Counted from the stretch's first letter, positions 1 through 8,541 are shown. The stretch is DNA of 64,000 nucleotides from Leisingera aquaemixtae (GCF_001458395.1 NZ_CYSR01000010.1:336579-400578), one strand, 5' to 3'. Translations and numbers: made by a program. Notes: a model not told the origin generated them from the letters alone.

Positions 1-2
1 TT

Positions 3-185
3 GGCATTCTGCAGCAGGTTCCGGGGTTCGAAAGCCTGGACCGCACCTTCTATCCGGAAAAACTGGCAGAGCAGTTCGGCCAGCTGCCGGGGGTGGTGAC
101 AGAGCGCTATTACGAAAACGACAGCGGCGATTTGCAGGCGGGCCTCGCCAAAAGCAACGCCACGCTCAGCGCCGCTTCAGAGTGA
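3..185 (+). CDS. C-terminal fragment of an unidentified protein
   Basis: An open frame enters from the left edge and stops at TGA 183-185, giving about 60 residues that begin GILQQVPGF and end LSAASE. There is no start codon in the window, so the gene is partial. Codon usage looks like its neighbours. I do not recognise the family from this tail, which has no obvious membrane segment or metal-binding motif. It converges on the azlD gene, whose stop lies 22 bases downstream. Confidence 0.55.
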   Translation, partial: GILQQVPGFESLDRTFYPEKLAEQFGQLPGVVTERYYENDSGDLQAGLAKSNATLSAASE

Positions 186-207
186 TCGTGCTGCCAGGCG
201 CGCAGCG

Positions 208-537
208 CTAGGCGGCAAGATACAACAGCAGCAGCGACAGCCCGCCGGTGCCCAGGGCAAACAGCACGTTTCTGGTCAGATAGCCCGCGGCAAAGGTCGC
301 GGCCGCGGCGGCAAAGTGGATCAGGCTCGGCTCTCCCCCGGCGGGGGCGGGCCAGACCACCAGCGGCGCCACCAGCGCCGGAATGATCGCCACTGCCGTA
401 TAGCGCAGATGCCGCATCAGCCATTCCGGGATCGCGCGCCCGCCCATGAAGCCGATGAAGGCGAACCGCAGGGCGTAGCTGCCAAGCGCCAGCCCGATGA
501 TCACGGTCCACAGGATGGGGGCGGGGATACTGCTCAT
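208..537 (-). CDS. azlD: AzlD family branched-chain amino acid transport protein
   Basis: A 109-residue, very hydrophobic protein with about four predicted membrane segments and no soluble domain. Length and pattern fit AzlD, the small inner-membrane partner of AzlC in branched-chain amino acid export (family knowledge). The ATG at 537 was chosen over longer upstream frames because it follows GGAGG, and because translation upstream of it gives Cys/Arg-rich shadow sequence. The ATG sits in an ATGA context that would overlap the stop of azlC if azlC read through its apparent frameshift, so the pair is normally translationally coupled. Substrate is inferred from family only. Confidence 0.85.
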   Translation of the reverse strand: MSSIPAPILWTVIIGLALGSYALRFAFIGFMGGRAIPEWLMRHLRYTAVAIIPALVAPLVVWPAPAGGEPSLIHFAAAAATFAAGYLTRNVLFALGTGGLSLLLLYLAA

Positions 538-622
538 TTCGCGGCCTCCGATTTTGCCTTTTGCCGCTCCAGCCACAGCTCCGCCTGCGCCCCGGCCACC
601 ATGCCTGCAATACCCGCAACGA

Positions 623-1261
623 TCAGCCCAGATTATAGGGCAGCGCAGCCGCGGGCAGCGAGGCCGCAACGGCCACGAAACAGGCGGCGATATGGGCCGG
701 CGTGCGCAGCATCGGTCCGATCATCGCCAGAAACGCCAGCGGCAGCACGAAATCCACGCCCCAGCTCTCCGGAATGCGGGTGCCGACCAGCGCGCCAAGC
801 GCCGTGGCAATCACCCAGGCCGGCGCCACGATGCCATTGGTGCCAAAGAAATAGGCCACCCGCTGCGCCAGCGGCATCTCCGGCTCGGTCTCGAATTGCA
901 CGATCGACAGCGCATAGGACTGGTCCACCACGAAATAGGCGGCCAGTGCCCGTTGCCACATCGGCGCATCGCCCAGATATGGCGTCAGCGAGGCCGAATA
1001 CATCGCCATCCGCAGGTTCACCGCCAGCGCCGAGATCAGGATGATGATCAGAGGCGCGTTCTCCTGCATCAGCTGCAGCGCGGTGAACTGGGCAGCGCCC
1101 GCAAAGACCGCCAGCGAGAAGGCAAAGGCCTCCGGCACGATCAGCCCGGCCTCTGCCGCCAGCACTCCGAACAGAAAGCCGAAGGGCGAGGCCATGAAAA
1201 TGAAGGGCGCGCTGTCGCGAAACCCCTTCCAGAAGGCCGATTTGGTGGTGGTGATTGCCAT
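623..1261 (-). CDS. azlC: AzlC family ABC-independent amino acid exporter subunit, apparent 3' frameshift
   Basis: Starts MAITTTKSAFWKGF and contains the AzlC pattern of an N-terminal PFIFMASPFGFLFG segment and several membrane helices; AzlC and AzlD together export branched-chain amino acids or analogues. The open frame stops at TGA 623-625 after 212 residues, shorter than the roughly 230-240 usual for the family. One extra G in the run within CTGGGCTGATC would let the frame continue for about 30 more residues (LIVAGIAGMVAGAQ and on) to a TGA at 534-536 that overlaps the azlD ATG. So the gene is either truly truncated or has a one-base sequence error. Divergent from fdhD across about 50 bases. 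Confidence 0.85.
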   Translation of the reverse strand: MAITTTKSAFWKGFRDSAPFIFMASPFGFLFGVLAAEAGLIVPEAFAFSLAVFAGAAQFTALQLMQENAPLIIILISALAVNLRMAMYSASLTPYLGDAPMWQRALAAYFVVDQSYALSIVQFETEPEMPLAQRVAYFFGTNGIVAPAWVIATALGALVGTRIPESWGVDFVLPLAFLAMIGPMLRTPAHIAACFVAVAASLPAAALPYNLG

Positions 1262-1310
1262 CTGCGCGTCCTAGATTGCGTTGAACCGCCCTAAGGCGGA
1301 CGCAGAAGGA

Positions 1311-2201
1311 ATGCAATTGGTGAGCATGGATATCACGTCAGAATATCTGATCGCCCCCGGCGTCGCAGACCCGCGGCTCACCCGCGCTGTCACTGGCACC
1401 GACCAAAATGGCGACGCGGCTGAGATCGCCGTGGTCGAGGAGCGCCCGCTGACCATCTTCTTGAACTCACAGGAAATCGTCACCGCGATGACCATCGGCG
1501 ACTACCCCGAATACCTGGCGCTCGGCTTCCTGCGCAATCAGCGAATGCTGCAGGATGAGGACGAGGTGACCCGCGTCGACTACGACGAGGACCTGGAAAC
1601 CGTCGTGGTCCGCACCGCGGTGGAAACCAGCCACGAGGAGAAGCTGAAGAAGAAGACCCGCACCTCCGGCTGCGCGGTCGGCACCGTCTTCGGCGACATG
1701 ATGGAGGGGCTGGAGGACGTGCGCCTGCCCGAGGCGGAGGTCCGCACCTCCTGGCTCTATACGCTGGCCCACAAGATCAACCGCACACCCTCGCTGTATC
1801 TGGAGGCCGGCGCCATCCACGGCACCGTGCTCTGCCGCCAGGACCGTCCGCTGGTCTATATGGAAGACGTCGGCCGCCATAACGCAGTGGACAAGATCGC
1901 CGGCTGGATGCTGTCGGAGCAGGCGGAGGCCGCGGACAAGATCCTTTATACCACCGGCAGGCTCACCTCGGAGATGGTGATCAAGACGGCAATGATGGGC
2001 ATTCCGGTGCTTGCGTCCCGTTCGGGCTTCACCGCCTGGGGCGTGGAGATCGCCTGCGAGGTCGGCCTCACCCTGATCGGCCGGATGCGCGGCCAGCGGT
2101 TCATCTGCTTGTCCGGTGAGGAACGGCTGGTGCGGGACATGGACCCCAAGGACGCGCCGGTGGAAGAGAAGAAGCACCGGCGCAAGGGTGCGGACGGGTA
2201 A
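1311..2201 (+). CDS. fdhD: FdhD, formate dehydrogenase sulfur-transfer accessory protein
   Basis: FdhD passes sulfur from the IscS desulfurase to the molybdenum cofactor of formate dehydrogenase. The family core is visible: a GCAVGTVFGD segment holding the conserved first cysteine of the loop (the second cysteine of the E. coli CxxC is replaced), then YMEDVGRHNAVDKIAG and TTGRLTSEMV. The C-terminus is basic. Three in-frame starts lie close together: ATG 1311, GTG 1320 and ATG 1326. AAGGA at 1306-1310 abuts the first and is best spaced for GTG 1320, so the exact start is open. It heads a molybdenum cofactor cluster with mobA, mobB and the moeA fusion immediately downstream. Confidence 0.92.
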   Translation: MQLVSMDITSEYLIAPGVADPRLTRAVTGTDQNGDAAEIAVVEERPLTIFLNSQEIVTAMTIGDYPEYLALGFLRNQRMLQDEDEVTRVDYDEDLETVVVRTAVETSHEEKLKKKTRTSGCAVGTVFGDMMEGLEDVRLPEAEVRTSWLYTLAHKINRTPSLYLEAGAIHGTVLCRQDRPLVYMEDVGRHNAVDKIAGWMLSEQAEAADKILYTTGRLTSEMVIKTAMMGIPVLASRSGFTAWGVEIACEVGLTLIGRMRGQRFICLSGEERLVRDMDPKDAPVEEKKHRRKGADG

Positions 2202-2228
2202 CCGGAGTCTGGCTCTGGAGGAGAACAA

Positions 2229-2873
2229 ATGGCAGAACAAAAGCCTTTGGGCGTAATCCTCGCAGGCGGTCTCGCCACCCGGATGGGCGGAGGCGACAAG
2301 GGGCGGCTGCAGGTCGGCGGCCAGAGCCTCCTGTCCCGCGTGGTGGACCGGCTGGCACCGCAGGTCGCGGGGCTCGCGCTCAACGCCAATGGCGATCCGG
2401 AACGGTTCTCCGATCTGGGCCTGCCGGTCATCGCCGATACGATCGAGGGCTTTGCCGGCCCGCTGGCGGGCGTTCTGGCCGGGCTCGACTGGGCGGCAGG
2501 GCAGGGGGTGGGCACCATTGTGACCGCCGCCGCCGACACGCCGTTCTTCCCGCTGGACCTGGTGGCGCGGCTGACCGCAGCGGCGGAGGGTATGGAGCAC
2601 CCTCTGGTCCTCGCCACCACCCCGCGCACCGGCGTTGAGGCGCTGAAATCCGGCGGGCGGAGCAAAGTGAACCGGCACCCGGCCTTTGGCCTCTGGCCTG
2701 TCGCTCTGCGCGACGACCTGCGCGCCGCATTGAACGGCGGGCTGCGCAAGGTGGTGCTGTGGACCGACCAGCACGGCGGCCGCGAGGCGTTGTTCGAGGC
2801 CGATCCCTTCGACCCCTTCTTCAACATCAACACGCCAGAGGACCTGGCCCGCGCCGAGGCGCTCTTGAAGTGA
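2229..2873 (+). CDS. mobA: Molybdenum cofactor guanylyltransferase MobA
   Basis: MobA joins GMP from GTP to molybdopterin to make the guanine dinucleotide cofactor (MGD) used by DMSO-reductase-type enzymes such as formate dehydrogenase. The 214-residue protein starts GVILAGGLATRMGGGDKG, the nucleotidyltransferase signature (LAGGxxxRMGGxDK), and has AAADTPFFP for the metal-binding aspartate region and FFNINTPEDL near the C-terminus. GGAGG lies shortly before the ATG. The stop TGA at 2871 overlaps the GTG start of mobB, so the two are translationally coupled. Confidence 0.95.
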   Translation: MAEQKPLGVILAGGLATRMGGGDKGRLQVGGQSLLSRVVDRLAPQVAGLALNANGDPERFSDLGLPVIADTIEGFAGPLAGVLAGLDWAAGQGVGTIVTAAADTPFFPLDLVARLTAAAEGMEHPLVLATTPRTGVEALKSGGRSKVNRHPAFGLWPVALRDDLRAALNGGLRKVVLWTDQHGGREALFEADPFDPFFNINTPEDLARAEALLK

Positions 2874-3361
2874 AGATCTATGGCGTCACCGGCTGGAAGA
2901 ACAACGGCAAGACCGGGTTGATGGAGCGGCTGGTGGCGGAGTTCTGCGCCCGCGGATACACCGTCTCCACCATCAAGCACGCCCATCACGCAACGGATGT
3001 GGACCAGCCCGGCACCGACAGCCACCGCCACCGCCAGGCCGGCGCGTCGGAGGTCGTGCTGGCCTCAGCCGGGCGCGTGGCCATCATGCAGGAGTTGCGC
3101 GGCGCAGCAGAACCGCCGCTGGCGGAGCTGCTGGCCCGTCTCCTCCCGGTCGACCTGGTGCTGGTGGAGGGCTACAAACGCGAACCGCACCCAAAGATCG
3201 AGGCCTACCGGCAGTCCGCCGGCACCGAATTGATTGCCCCGCAGGATCCCAGCATCCGGGCCGTTGCCAGCGACACGGCGCTAGAGCTGGACCGCCCTGT
3301 CTTCGATCTGGACGGCACCTCCGCGATAGCTGATTTCATTCAGTCGGAATTGGACCTGTGA
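2870..3361 (+). CDS. mobB: Molybdopterin-guanine dinucleotide biosynthesis protein MobB
   Basis: MobB is a small GTP-binding protein that assists MobA. The 163-residue product begins KIYGVTGWKNNGKTGLMERL, which carries a P-loop (GWKNNGKT), followed by the TIKHAHH segment and LVLVEGYKREPHPKIE, both typical of MobB. Start choice: GTG 2870 overlaps the mobA stop as GTGA, and the hallmark N-terminal strand begins right there; a longer upstream frame only shadows mobA. Its own TGA at 3359 overlaps the next GTG in the same way. Confidence 0.93.
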   Translation: MKIYGVTGWKNNGKTGLMERLVAEFCARGYTVSTIKHAHHATDVDQPGTDSHRHRQAGASEVVLASAGRVAIMQELRGAAEPPLAELLARLLPVDLVLVEGYKREPHPKIEAYRQSAGTELIAPQDPSIRAVASDTALELDRPVFDLDGTSAIADFIQSELDL

Positions 3362-5490
3362 GCGTTTTCGACACCGTTCTGGCCGTCGACTGGTCTGCCG
3401 CCAAGCGTAAACCGCCGCGGGAAAGCAAGGACGCGATCTGGCTCGGCGTGGCACGCGGCGGCACTGCGGAACAGCAAATCTACTGCCGCAGCCGGCAGGA
3501 GGCGGAAGCTTGGATCAGCAGCTTCCTGGAGCAAGAGCAGGCCGCGCGGCGGCGGGTGCTGGCAGCCTTTGACTTTCCCTTCGGCTATCCGCGCGGCTTC
3601 GCGCGCCGGATCACCGGGTCGGATGACCCCTTCGCCCTCTGGCACTGGCTGGAAGAGCGCATAGAAGATGCTGAGGACGGCAGCAACAACCGGTTTGACG
3701 TCGCTTCCGAGATGAACCGGCTGTTTGCCGGCACCGGCCCGTTCTGGGGCAAACCGGACCAGACGCGCTGGCCGGATATTCCCTACCGCAAGGCCGGTAT
3801 CGCATACAAAGACGTTCCGGAACGGCGCCGCGCGGATCTGGCAGCCAAGGCGGCCTCCTCCTGCTTTCAGCTGTTCTTCAATCCGACGGTTGGCAGCCAG
3901 GTCCTGATGGGGCTGCCGGTCCTGCAGCGGCTGCGTCTCCGGCACAAGGCGGCTGTCTGGCCTTTCGAAAACATTGCGGCCGCGCAAATTGTGTTCGCGG
4001 AAATTTGGCCAGGTTTGATCGAGCCGGCCGTCAAGGCTGCCATGGCTGTTGCCGGCCGGGAAGAAATACGCGACCGGGTGCAGATGCGGCTGTTGTCGCA
4101 AGCGCTCAGCCGCCTGCCGGCGGAAGAGCTAAGTGAAATGCTGGCCGCAGTGCCTGAGGAAGCGCAAGAGGAGGCTTGGATTTTGGGCACGGGACACGAT
4201 GACCGCTTGAACGCGCTGGCCCGGGATGAGCCGGGCGGGCTGACACCGCCGCCGCTCAGCAACGACTGTTTTGCCTTGCCTGCGGGGGTGGACTGGACTC
4301 CGGTGGATGATGCGCTGGCCCTGCTCCGGGACAGGCTGGGGCCGGTTACCGGCGCTGAAACCGTGCCGCTGGCAGACGCCCTGGGCCGGGTGCTGGCAGA
4401 GGATGCGGCGGCCAAACGCGCCAACCCGCCGCTGCCGAATACGGCGGTGGACGGCTACGGCTTTGCCGGCGGCAGGGCAGAGGGGCCGCATGAGCTGCCG
4501 CTGGTGCCGGGGCGCGCAGCCGCCGGCGTGCCGTTTGACGGCACGGTCCCCGAAGGCAGCGCCATCCGCGTACTGACCGGCGCCGCGCTGCCCGATGGCG
4601 TGGATACCGTGATCCTGGAGGAAGACGTCAACACCGACGGCACCCGGATCGCCTTCAACGGCCCGCTGAAACAGGGGGCGAACACCCGCAAGGCGGGCGA
4701 GGACGTCTGCGCGGGCGAACGCATCCTGCCCGCAGGCCGGGTCATCACCCCGGCCGATCTGGCCCTGGCCTCCGCCACCGGGCTGGCGCAGCTGACGGTG
4801 CGGCTGCCGCTGCGGGTGGGCGTGCTCTCCACCGGCGACGAGCTGGTCGAGGCGGGTGAAACCGCAGGCAAGGGGCAGATCTTCGACGCCAACCGCCCGA
4901 TGCTGCTAGCGCTGATCCGCCAGCTGGGCTTTGTGCCGGTGGATCTGGGCAAAGCCGCAGATGACCGCGAGGCGCTGCGGGCGCATCTGGACGGCGCCGC
5001 GGCGCAAACCGATGTGATCCTGACATCAGGCGGCGCGTCGGCGGGGGATGAGGATCATATGTCGGCGCTCTTGCGCGAGGCGGGCGCGCTGCAGGAATGG
5101 CGCATCGCGCTGAAACCCGGGCGCCCGCTGGCGCTGGGCATGTGGCAGGGCACACCGGTGTTCGGGCTGCCGGGCAATCCGGTGGCGGCGCTGGTCTGCA
5201 CGCTGATCTTTGCCCGGCCCGCCATGGGGCTGATGGCAGGCGCCGGCTGGCAGGAGCCGCAGGCGTTTGAAGTCCCGGCCGGTTTTGAAAAGCGCAAGAA
5301 ACCGGGCCGCCGCGAATACCTGCGGGCGCGCGTGCGGGACGGGCGGGCCGAGGTGTTCAAATCCGAAGGCTCCGGCCGCATCAGCGGCCTCAGCTGGGCG
5401 GAAGGGCTGGTGGAGCTTGGCGACAGCGCCGCGGAGATCAAGCCCGGCGATCCGGTCCGCTTCCTCCCCTACGGCAGCTTTTCGATGTGA
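3358..5490 (+). CDS. moeA: Fusion of an uncharacterised N-terminal domain with MoeA molybdopterin molybdenumtransferase
   Basis: 710 residues, against about 400 for ordinary MoeA. From roughly residue 300 the MoeA core is complete: LADALGRVLAEDA, PNTAVDGYGFA (the usual NSAMDGYA), VLSTGDELVEAGE, a TSGGASAGDEDHM active-site loop, and GLPGNPVAALV. MoeA inserts molybdate into adenylated molybdopterin. Residues 1-295 begin TVLAVDWSAAKRK and contain AAFDFPFGYPRG; I do not know a function for this part, but the opening strand with an acidic residue and the DFPFG segment recall RNase H-fold DUF429-type domains (weak inference). GTG 3358 overlaps the mobB stop, so mobA, mobB and this gene form a tightly coupled unit. 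Confidence 0.9.
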   Translation: MSVFDTVLAVDWSAAKRKPPRESKDAIWLGVARGGTAEQQIYCRSRQEAEAWISSFLEQEQAARRRVLAAFDFPFGYPRGFARRITGSDDPFALWHWLEERIEDAEDGSNNRFDVASEMNRLFAGTGPFWGKPDQTRWPDIPYRKAGIAYKDVPERRRADLAAKAASSCFQLFFNPTVGSQVLMGLPVLQRLRLRHKAAVWPFENIAAAQIVFAEIWPGLIEPAVKAAMAVAGREEIRDRVQMRLLSQALSRLPAEELSEMLAAVPEEAQEEAWILGTGHDDRLNALARDEPGGLTPPPLSNDCFALPAGVDWTPVDDALALLRDRLGPVTGAETVPLADALGRVLAEDAAAKRANPPLPNTAVDGYGFAGGRAEGPHELPLVPGRAAAGVPFDGTVPEGSAIRVLTGAALPDGVDTVILEEDVNTDGTRIAFNGPLKQGANTRKAGEDVCAGERILPAGRVITPADLALASATGLAQLTVRLPLRVGVLSTGDELVEAGETAGKGQIFDANRPMLLALIRQLGFVPVDLGKAADDREALRAHLDGAAAQTDVILTSGGASAGDEDHMSALLREAGALQEWRIALKPGRPLALGMWQGTPVFGLPGNPVAALVCTLIFARPAMGLMAGAGWQEPQAFEVPAGFEKRKKPGRREYLRARVRDGRAEVFKSEGSGRISGLSWAEGLVELGDSAAEIKPGDPVRFLPYGSFSM

Positions 5491-5580
5491 ACGGAGCCCT
5501 CCCGCCCGCGGCCTGGCGCATCAAAGATGCTTGCCCGCCGTTGGGCCCGGCGCCGCGCTGACGCCCGGCGCCGCTCCGCT

Positions 5581-5603
5581 CTTTCATCTTTCCAGAAATA
5601 CTC
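5581..5603 (+). repeat. Copy of a dispersed intergenic repeat (TTCATCTTT...ATACTC type)
   Basis: The sequence TTTCATCTTTCCAGAAATACT lies between the convergent ends of the moeA fusion and the 5639-6679 gene. Related copies occur at 12911, 27989-28047 (as an inverted pair), 38590 and 54276. Confidence 0.6.
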
Positions 5604-5638
5604 GCGCCGCAGGCAGCGGCCCGGTCAGGGCCGCCCGA

Positions 5639-6679
5639 TCAATCAAACGTCCCGGCGACCCGGCCCAGCAGCATGAAGGCGCGGGCGGTGCGGGTGTTGC
5701 CAAGCGCGGAAATCTCGCCGTCGGTGGCTTCGGCCTCGAAATCCGCAAACATCTGGTCGAACCGGCGCAGGAAGTGGTGCGCCGCGTCGCGGAAGATCGG
5801 GTCCTGTTTCATCCGCGCTGCGGTCAGCGCCAGCGAGGTGCGGTCGCGCACGCCGCCAAGCGCCGCCACCGCGCGGCCGCGCGCGCCTTGGCCGAACTGG
5901 CGCCAGACCTCGGGCCGGGCCATGTCGGGCCGCAGGTCGTCCATATAGATGCCGTCCTGGCTGAGCAGCGTCAGCACGTCTTGCGAGGCCTGGATCACCT
6001 GCGCCGCCTTGCGGTCCTTGAGCGCGGCGCGCAGGGCGGCAAAGCCTTCTTCATCCTCGGCAGTTTCCGGGAAATTCAGGGCGCGGATGAACTGATCCGC
6101 AGGCAGCGGCGGCGCGGTGTCCGCGGCCTGGGTGCCAAGCGCCAGCGAACCCTGGCCGGCGGCAGTCATCTCGGCGGCCTCGGCGGGGATTGCCGGGCGC
6201 ACCGGATTGGCGCGGCGGCTGGTGTGGAAGGTGGCCAGCGCGGTTTCGGTCTTGCGGGTCGCCTCGGCGATCTCCTCCAGCCGCTTGGCCATCGACGGCT
6301 CGGCCACCGCGGCATGCTGCTGGGCCTGGGCCAGATAGGTCTGCCGCAGCCCGTCGATGGCGGCCTGCAGCTGTTCGCTTTCCTCCCGCATCACCCGGGC
6401 CGAGCGCGCGGCAGAGGCGGCGACCCACAGCATCGCCAGCGGCAGCACCACCGCCAGCACACCGGTGATCAGATCGGTCCATTGCGACAGGCCGGCGCCG
6501 TGCGGGGCAAAGACATAGAACGCAACTGCCGCCAGCAGCCACAGCGCCCCCAGCCCGATGGCCACCAGCTCGGCCCCGCCCAGCCCGCTGCCCGCGGGCG
6601 CGTCATAGCTGCGCAGCGGGCGTCCGCCTGCGGAGGTCGGGCTGGAGCCCGGGCTGCTGCTGGAGCCTGTCATGACCAT
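5639..6679 (-). CDS. Conserved membrane protein of unknown function
   Basis: A 346-residue protein with a Ser/Gly/Pro-rich N-terminus (about 1-30), two membrane segments at about residues 37-58 and 68-90, a stretch with coiled-coil character (RVMREESEQLQAAIDGL to about 160), and a soluble helical C-terminal domain from about 195 containing DRTSLALTAARMKQDPIFRD. The C-terminal half suggests a helical cytoplasmic domain, but I cannot name a family. AAGG precedes ATG 6679; ATG 6673 is an alternative. It follows greA on the same strand with a 15-base gap, so the two probably share a transcript. Confidence 0.8.
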   Translation of the reverse strand: MVMTGSSSSPGSSPTSAGGRPLRSYDAPAGSGLGGAELVAIGLGALWLLAAVAFYVFAPHGAGLSQWTDLITGVLAVVLPLAMLWVAASAARSARVMREESEQLQAAIDGLRQTYLAQAQQHAAVAEPSMAKRLEEIAEATRKTETALATFHTSRRANPVRPAIPAEAAEMTAAGQGSLALGTQAADTAPPLPADQFIRALNFPETAEDEEGFAALRAALKDRKAAQVIQASQDVLTLLSQDGIYMDDLRPDMARPEVWRQFGQGARGRAVAALGGVRDRTSLALTAARMKQDPIFRDAAHHFLRRFDQMFADFEAEATDGEISALGNTRTARAFMLLGRVAGTFD

Positions 6680-6694
6680 TCACCGCCTTGCAGA

Positions 6695-7165
6695 TCAGGA
6701 ATAGACGATCTTGAGGATCTCGTAGGACCGTTCGCCGCCGGGCGTACGCACTTCGACACTGTCCCCTTCGTCCTTGCCGATCAAGGCGCGCGCGATGGGG
6801 GATTTGATATTCAACAGCCCCGCTTCGATGTTGGCCTCATGCTCGCCGACGATCTGCCAGGTCTTTTCCTCGTCGGTGTCCTCGTCCACCACGGTCACCT
6901 TGGCGCCGAACTTGATCGCCCCGTTCAGCTTGGCCGGGTTGATCACATCGGCCAGCGACAGGATGCCTTCCAGCTCCTTGATGCGGCCCTCGATGAAGGA
7001 CTGTTTCTCGCGGGCAGAGTGGTATTCGGCGTTTTCCGACAGGTCGCCCAGCTCGCGCGCTTCGGCGATCGCCTGGATGATGGCCGGGCGTTCGACGGAT
7101 TTCAGGGTCTTCAGTTCGCTTTCCAAGGCAGCGTGACCCGCCGGGGTCATCGGGATCTTTTCCAT
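6695..7165 (-). CDS. greA: Transcription elongation factor GreA
   Basis: GreA rescues backtracked RNA polymerase by stimulating cleavage of the nascent RNA in the secondary channel. The 156-residue length is typical. The N-terminal coiled coil (residues 1-75) carries the tip motif [20 protein letters not shown] with the two acidic residues (D and E) that coordinate the cleavage metal. The C-terminal FKBP-like domain includes [18 protein letters not shown] and ends [10 protein letters not shown]. It starts [11 protein letters not shown], as most GreA proteins do. Confidence 0.97.
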   Translation of the reverse strand: MEKIPMTPAGHAALESELKTLKSVERPAIIQAIAEARELGDLSENAEYHSAREKQSFIEGRIKELEGILSLADVINPAKLNGAIKFGAKVTVVDEDTDEEKTWQIVGEHEANIEAGLLNIKSPIARALIGKDEGDSVEVRTPGGERSYEILKIVYS

Positions 7166-7416
7166 GTGGTTGGTCCAGGTCGCTCTTTATGTTTTGTTTT
7201 TGTCAGTACGAAAGCCGGAGCCCCGCAGCATGTGCCGCGGGGCGTCCGGTCCGGTTGACAATTACCTGACCCAATCCGGTGCCTGATTTCAAGTGGCCGC
7301 GGGGGCTGCTGGCCCGCAAATCCGCCTAACTGCGTGCTTTGGCCGGCTTTTCCACAGGAATGCGCAAGAAAATGCCGTGCGCGGGCAGCCGCGGAAGCCC
7401 CGCTTGCCACAGCAGG

Positions 7417-7797
7417 TCAATCATATTGCACCGCCTCGTATTCGATGCCGTTTTCATCGTGGAAATAAAACCGGCGGCCCGGCTCGTAGTCGCCGTGGTT
7501 CATCGGCGTGAAACCTGCAGCCTTCACCGCGGCCTCGGTGGCGTCCAGATCCTCGACAATCACCGCCAGGTGGTTCAGCCCGCCGATAATGCCGTAGCTT
7601 TCCGGCGCTTTGCCTGCAGAGGTACGCGGCGTGTACAGCGCCAGATAGCTGTTTTCCCCGCCAACATGCACAGTGTAGCCGCCGTTCTTGGCCTCGCCCT
7701 GCCAGCGCACATGCCAGCCGAAAACACTTTCCATCCAGGCCGCGGTGCCATGGGGGTCTGCGACGGTGACATTTGCATGTTCCAGAACTGCGCTCAT
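7417..7797 (-). CDS. VOC (glyoxalase/bleomycin resistance) family protein
   Basis: A 126-residue two-repeat VOC fold. The first repeat opens LEHANVTVADPHGTAAWME and the second GGLNHLAVIVEDLDATEAAV, with the expected His and Glu metal ligands (LEHANV, NHLAVIV, and near the C-terminus GIEYEAVQYD). Such proteins bind a metal and act as isomerases, dioxygenases or drug-binding proteins; the substrate cannot be told. It is divergent from the SoxR-type regulator 96 bases away, which makes it the likely target of that regulator. Confidence 0.85.
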   Translation of the reverse strand: MSAVLEHANVTVADPHGTAAWMESVFGWHVRWQGEAKNGGYTVHVGGENSYLALYTPRTSAGKAPESYGIIGGLNHLAVIVEDLDATEAAVKAAGFTPMNHGDYEPGRRFYFHDENGIEYEAVQYD

Positions 7798-7849
7798 CGG
7801 AAATCTCCTTTTGCCTGAGCAAACCTGTTGATGCGACTCACCCTAGGTC

Positions 7850-7865
7850 CTAAACCTAACTTTAG
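7850..7865. promoter_or_regulatory. Dyad in the VOC/soxR divergent promoter region
   Basis: CTAAA-N6-TTTAG forms an inverted repeat in the 96 bases between the two divergent genes, next to the palindrome CCTAGG at 7842. MerR-family regulators, including SoxR, bind dyads located between the -35 and -10 elements, so this is a candidate operator. It does not match the E. coli SoxR box closely. Confidence 0.35.
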
Positions 7866-7893
7866 CTCAAGAGATTTCTTCAGGGAGTTCCCC

Positions 7894-8373
7894 ATGCCCC
7901 AGTCTGCCGGGATTTCCATCGGGTATCTGGCCGAACGCACCGGCCTCGCGGTGTCCGCCATCCGCTATTACGAGGCGCAAGGCCTGGTGGAGCCCTGGCG
8001 CAACGCCGGCGGCCAACGGCGGTTCCAGCGGGCCGATATCCGGCGGCTCAGCTTCATCATGATCGCGCAGCAGTTCGGTTTTTCCCTGCCGCAAATCCGC
8101 GGCTTCCTCAAAAGCCTGCCGGGCAGCCGCACCCCCACCAAAGACGACTGGGCGCGTATTTCCGAGAACTTCCGCAGCCACCTGGATCAGCGAATCGAGA
8201 CCCTGGTCAAACTGCGCGACAATCTGGACGGCTGTATCGGTTGCGGCTGCCTGTCGCTGCCGAACTGCAAGCTTTACAATCCCGAGGACCGGGCGGCACA
8301 GAAGGGGCAGGGACCCCGGTACCTGATGGGAGACCGGCCCGAGACAGAGATGGCGGCGGAAAATGATCCTTGA
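7894..8373 (+). CDS. soxR: SoxR, redox-sensitive MerR-family transcriptional activator
   Basis: SoxR senses redox-cycling compounds through a [2Fe-2S] cluster and activates the promoters to which it is bound. The product (159 residues) has a MerR helix-turn-helix at the N-terminus (SIGYLAERTGLAVSAIRYYE), a dimerisation helix in the middle, and the cluster motif CIGCGCLSLPNC, which matches the SoxR spacing CX2CXCX5C exactly. ATG 7894 was chosen over the upstream ATG at 7828 because AGGGAG lies just before it and homologous sequence begins there. It is divergent from the VOC gene, the usual arrangement for a local SoxR target in bacteria without soxS. Confidence 0.93.
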   Translation: MPQSAGISIGYLAERTGLAVSAIRYYEAQGLVEPWRNAGGQRRFQRADIRRLSFIMIAQQFGFSLPQIRGFLKSLPGSRTPTKDDWARISENFRSHLDQRIETLVKLRDNLDGCIGCGCLSLPNCKLYNPEDRAAQKGQGPRYLMGDRPETEMAAENDP

Positions 8374-8541
8374 GTGACGATAATGGACGCACTTTTTGTC
8401 TCAGTTGCCTGTTTTACAGGTGTTTGACGCGGAGTTTGGATTGACCCATGGGGGCGCCGAACGCTAAGCAACCGCGAAAGAATATTGCGCCCGCAGACTG
8501 TTGCGGGGCCGGTAGCAAAAGTTAGCCAAGGAGCGCCGCAG

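Noticed and set aside
1467-2774. A 435-codon minus-strand frame over fdhD and mobA
   Set aside because: The Arg/His/Gln-rich translation has no motif and lies entirely across two recognised genes.
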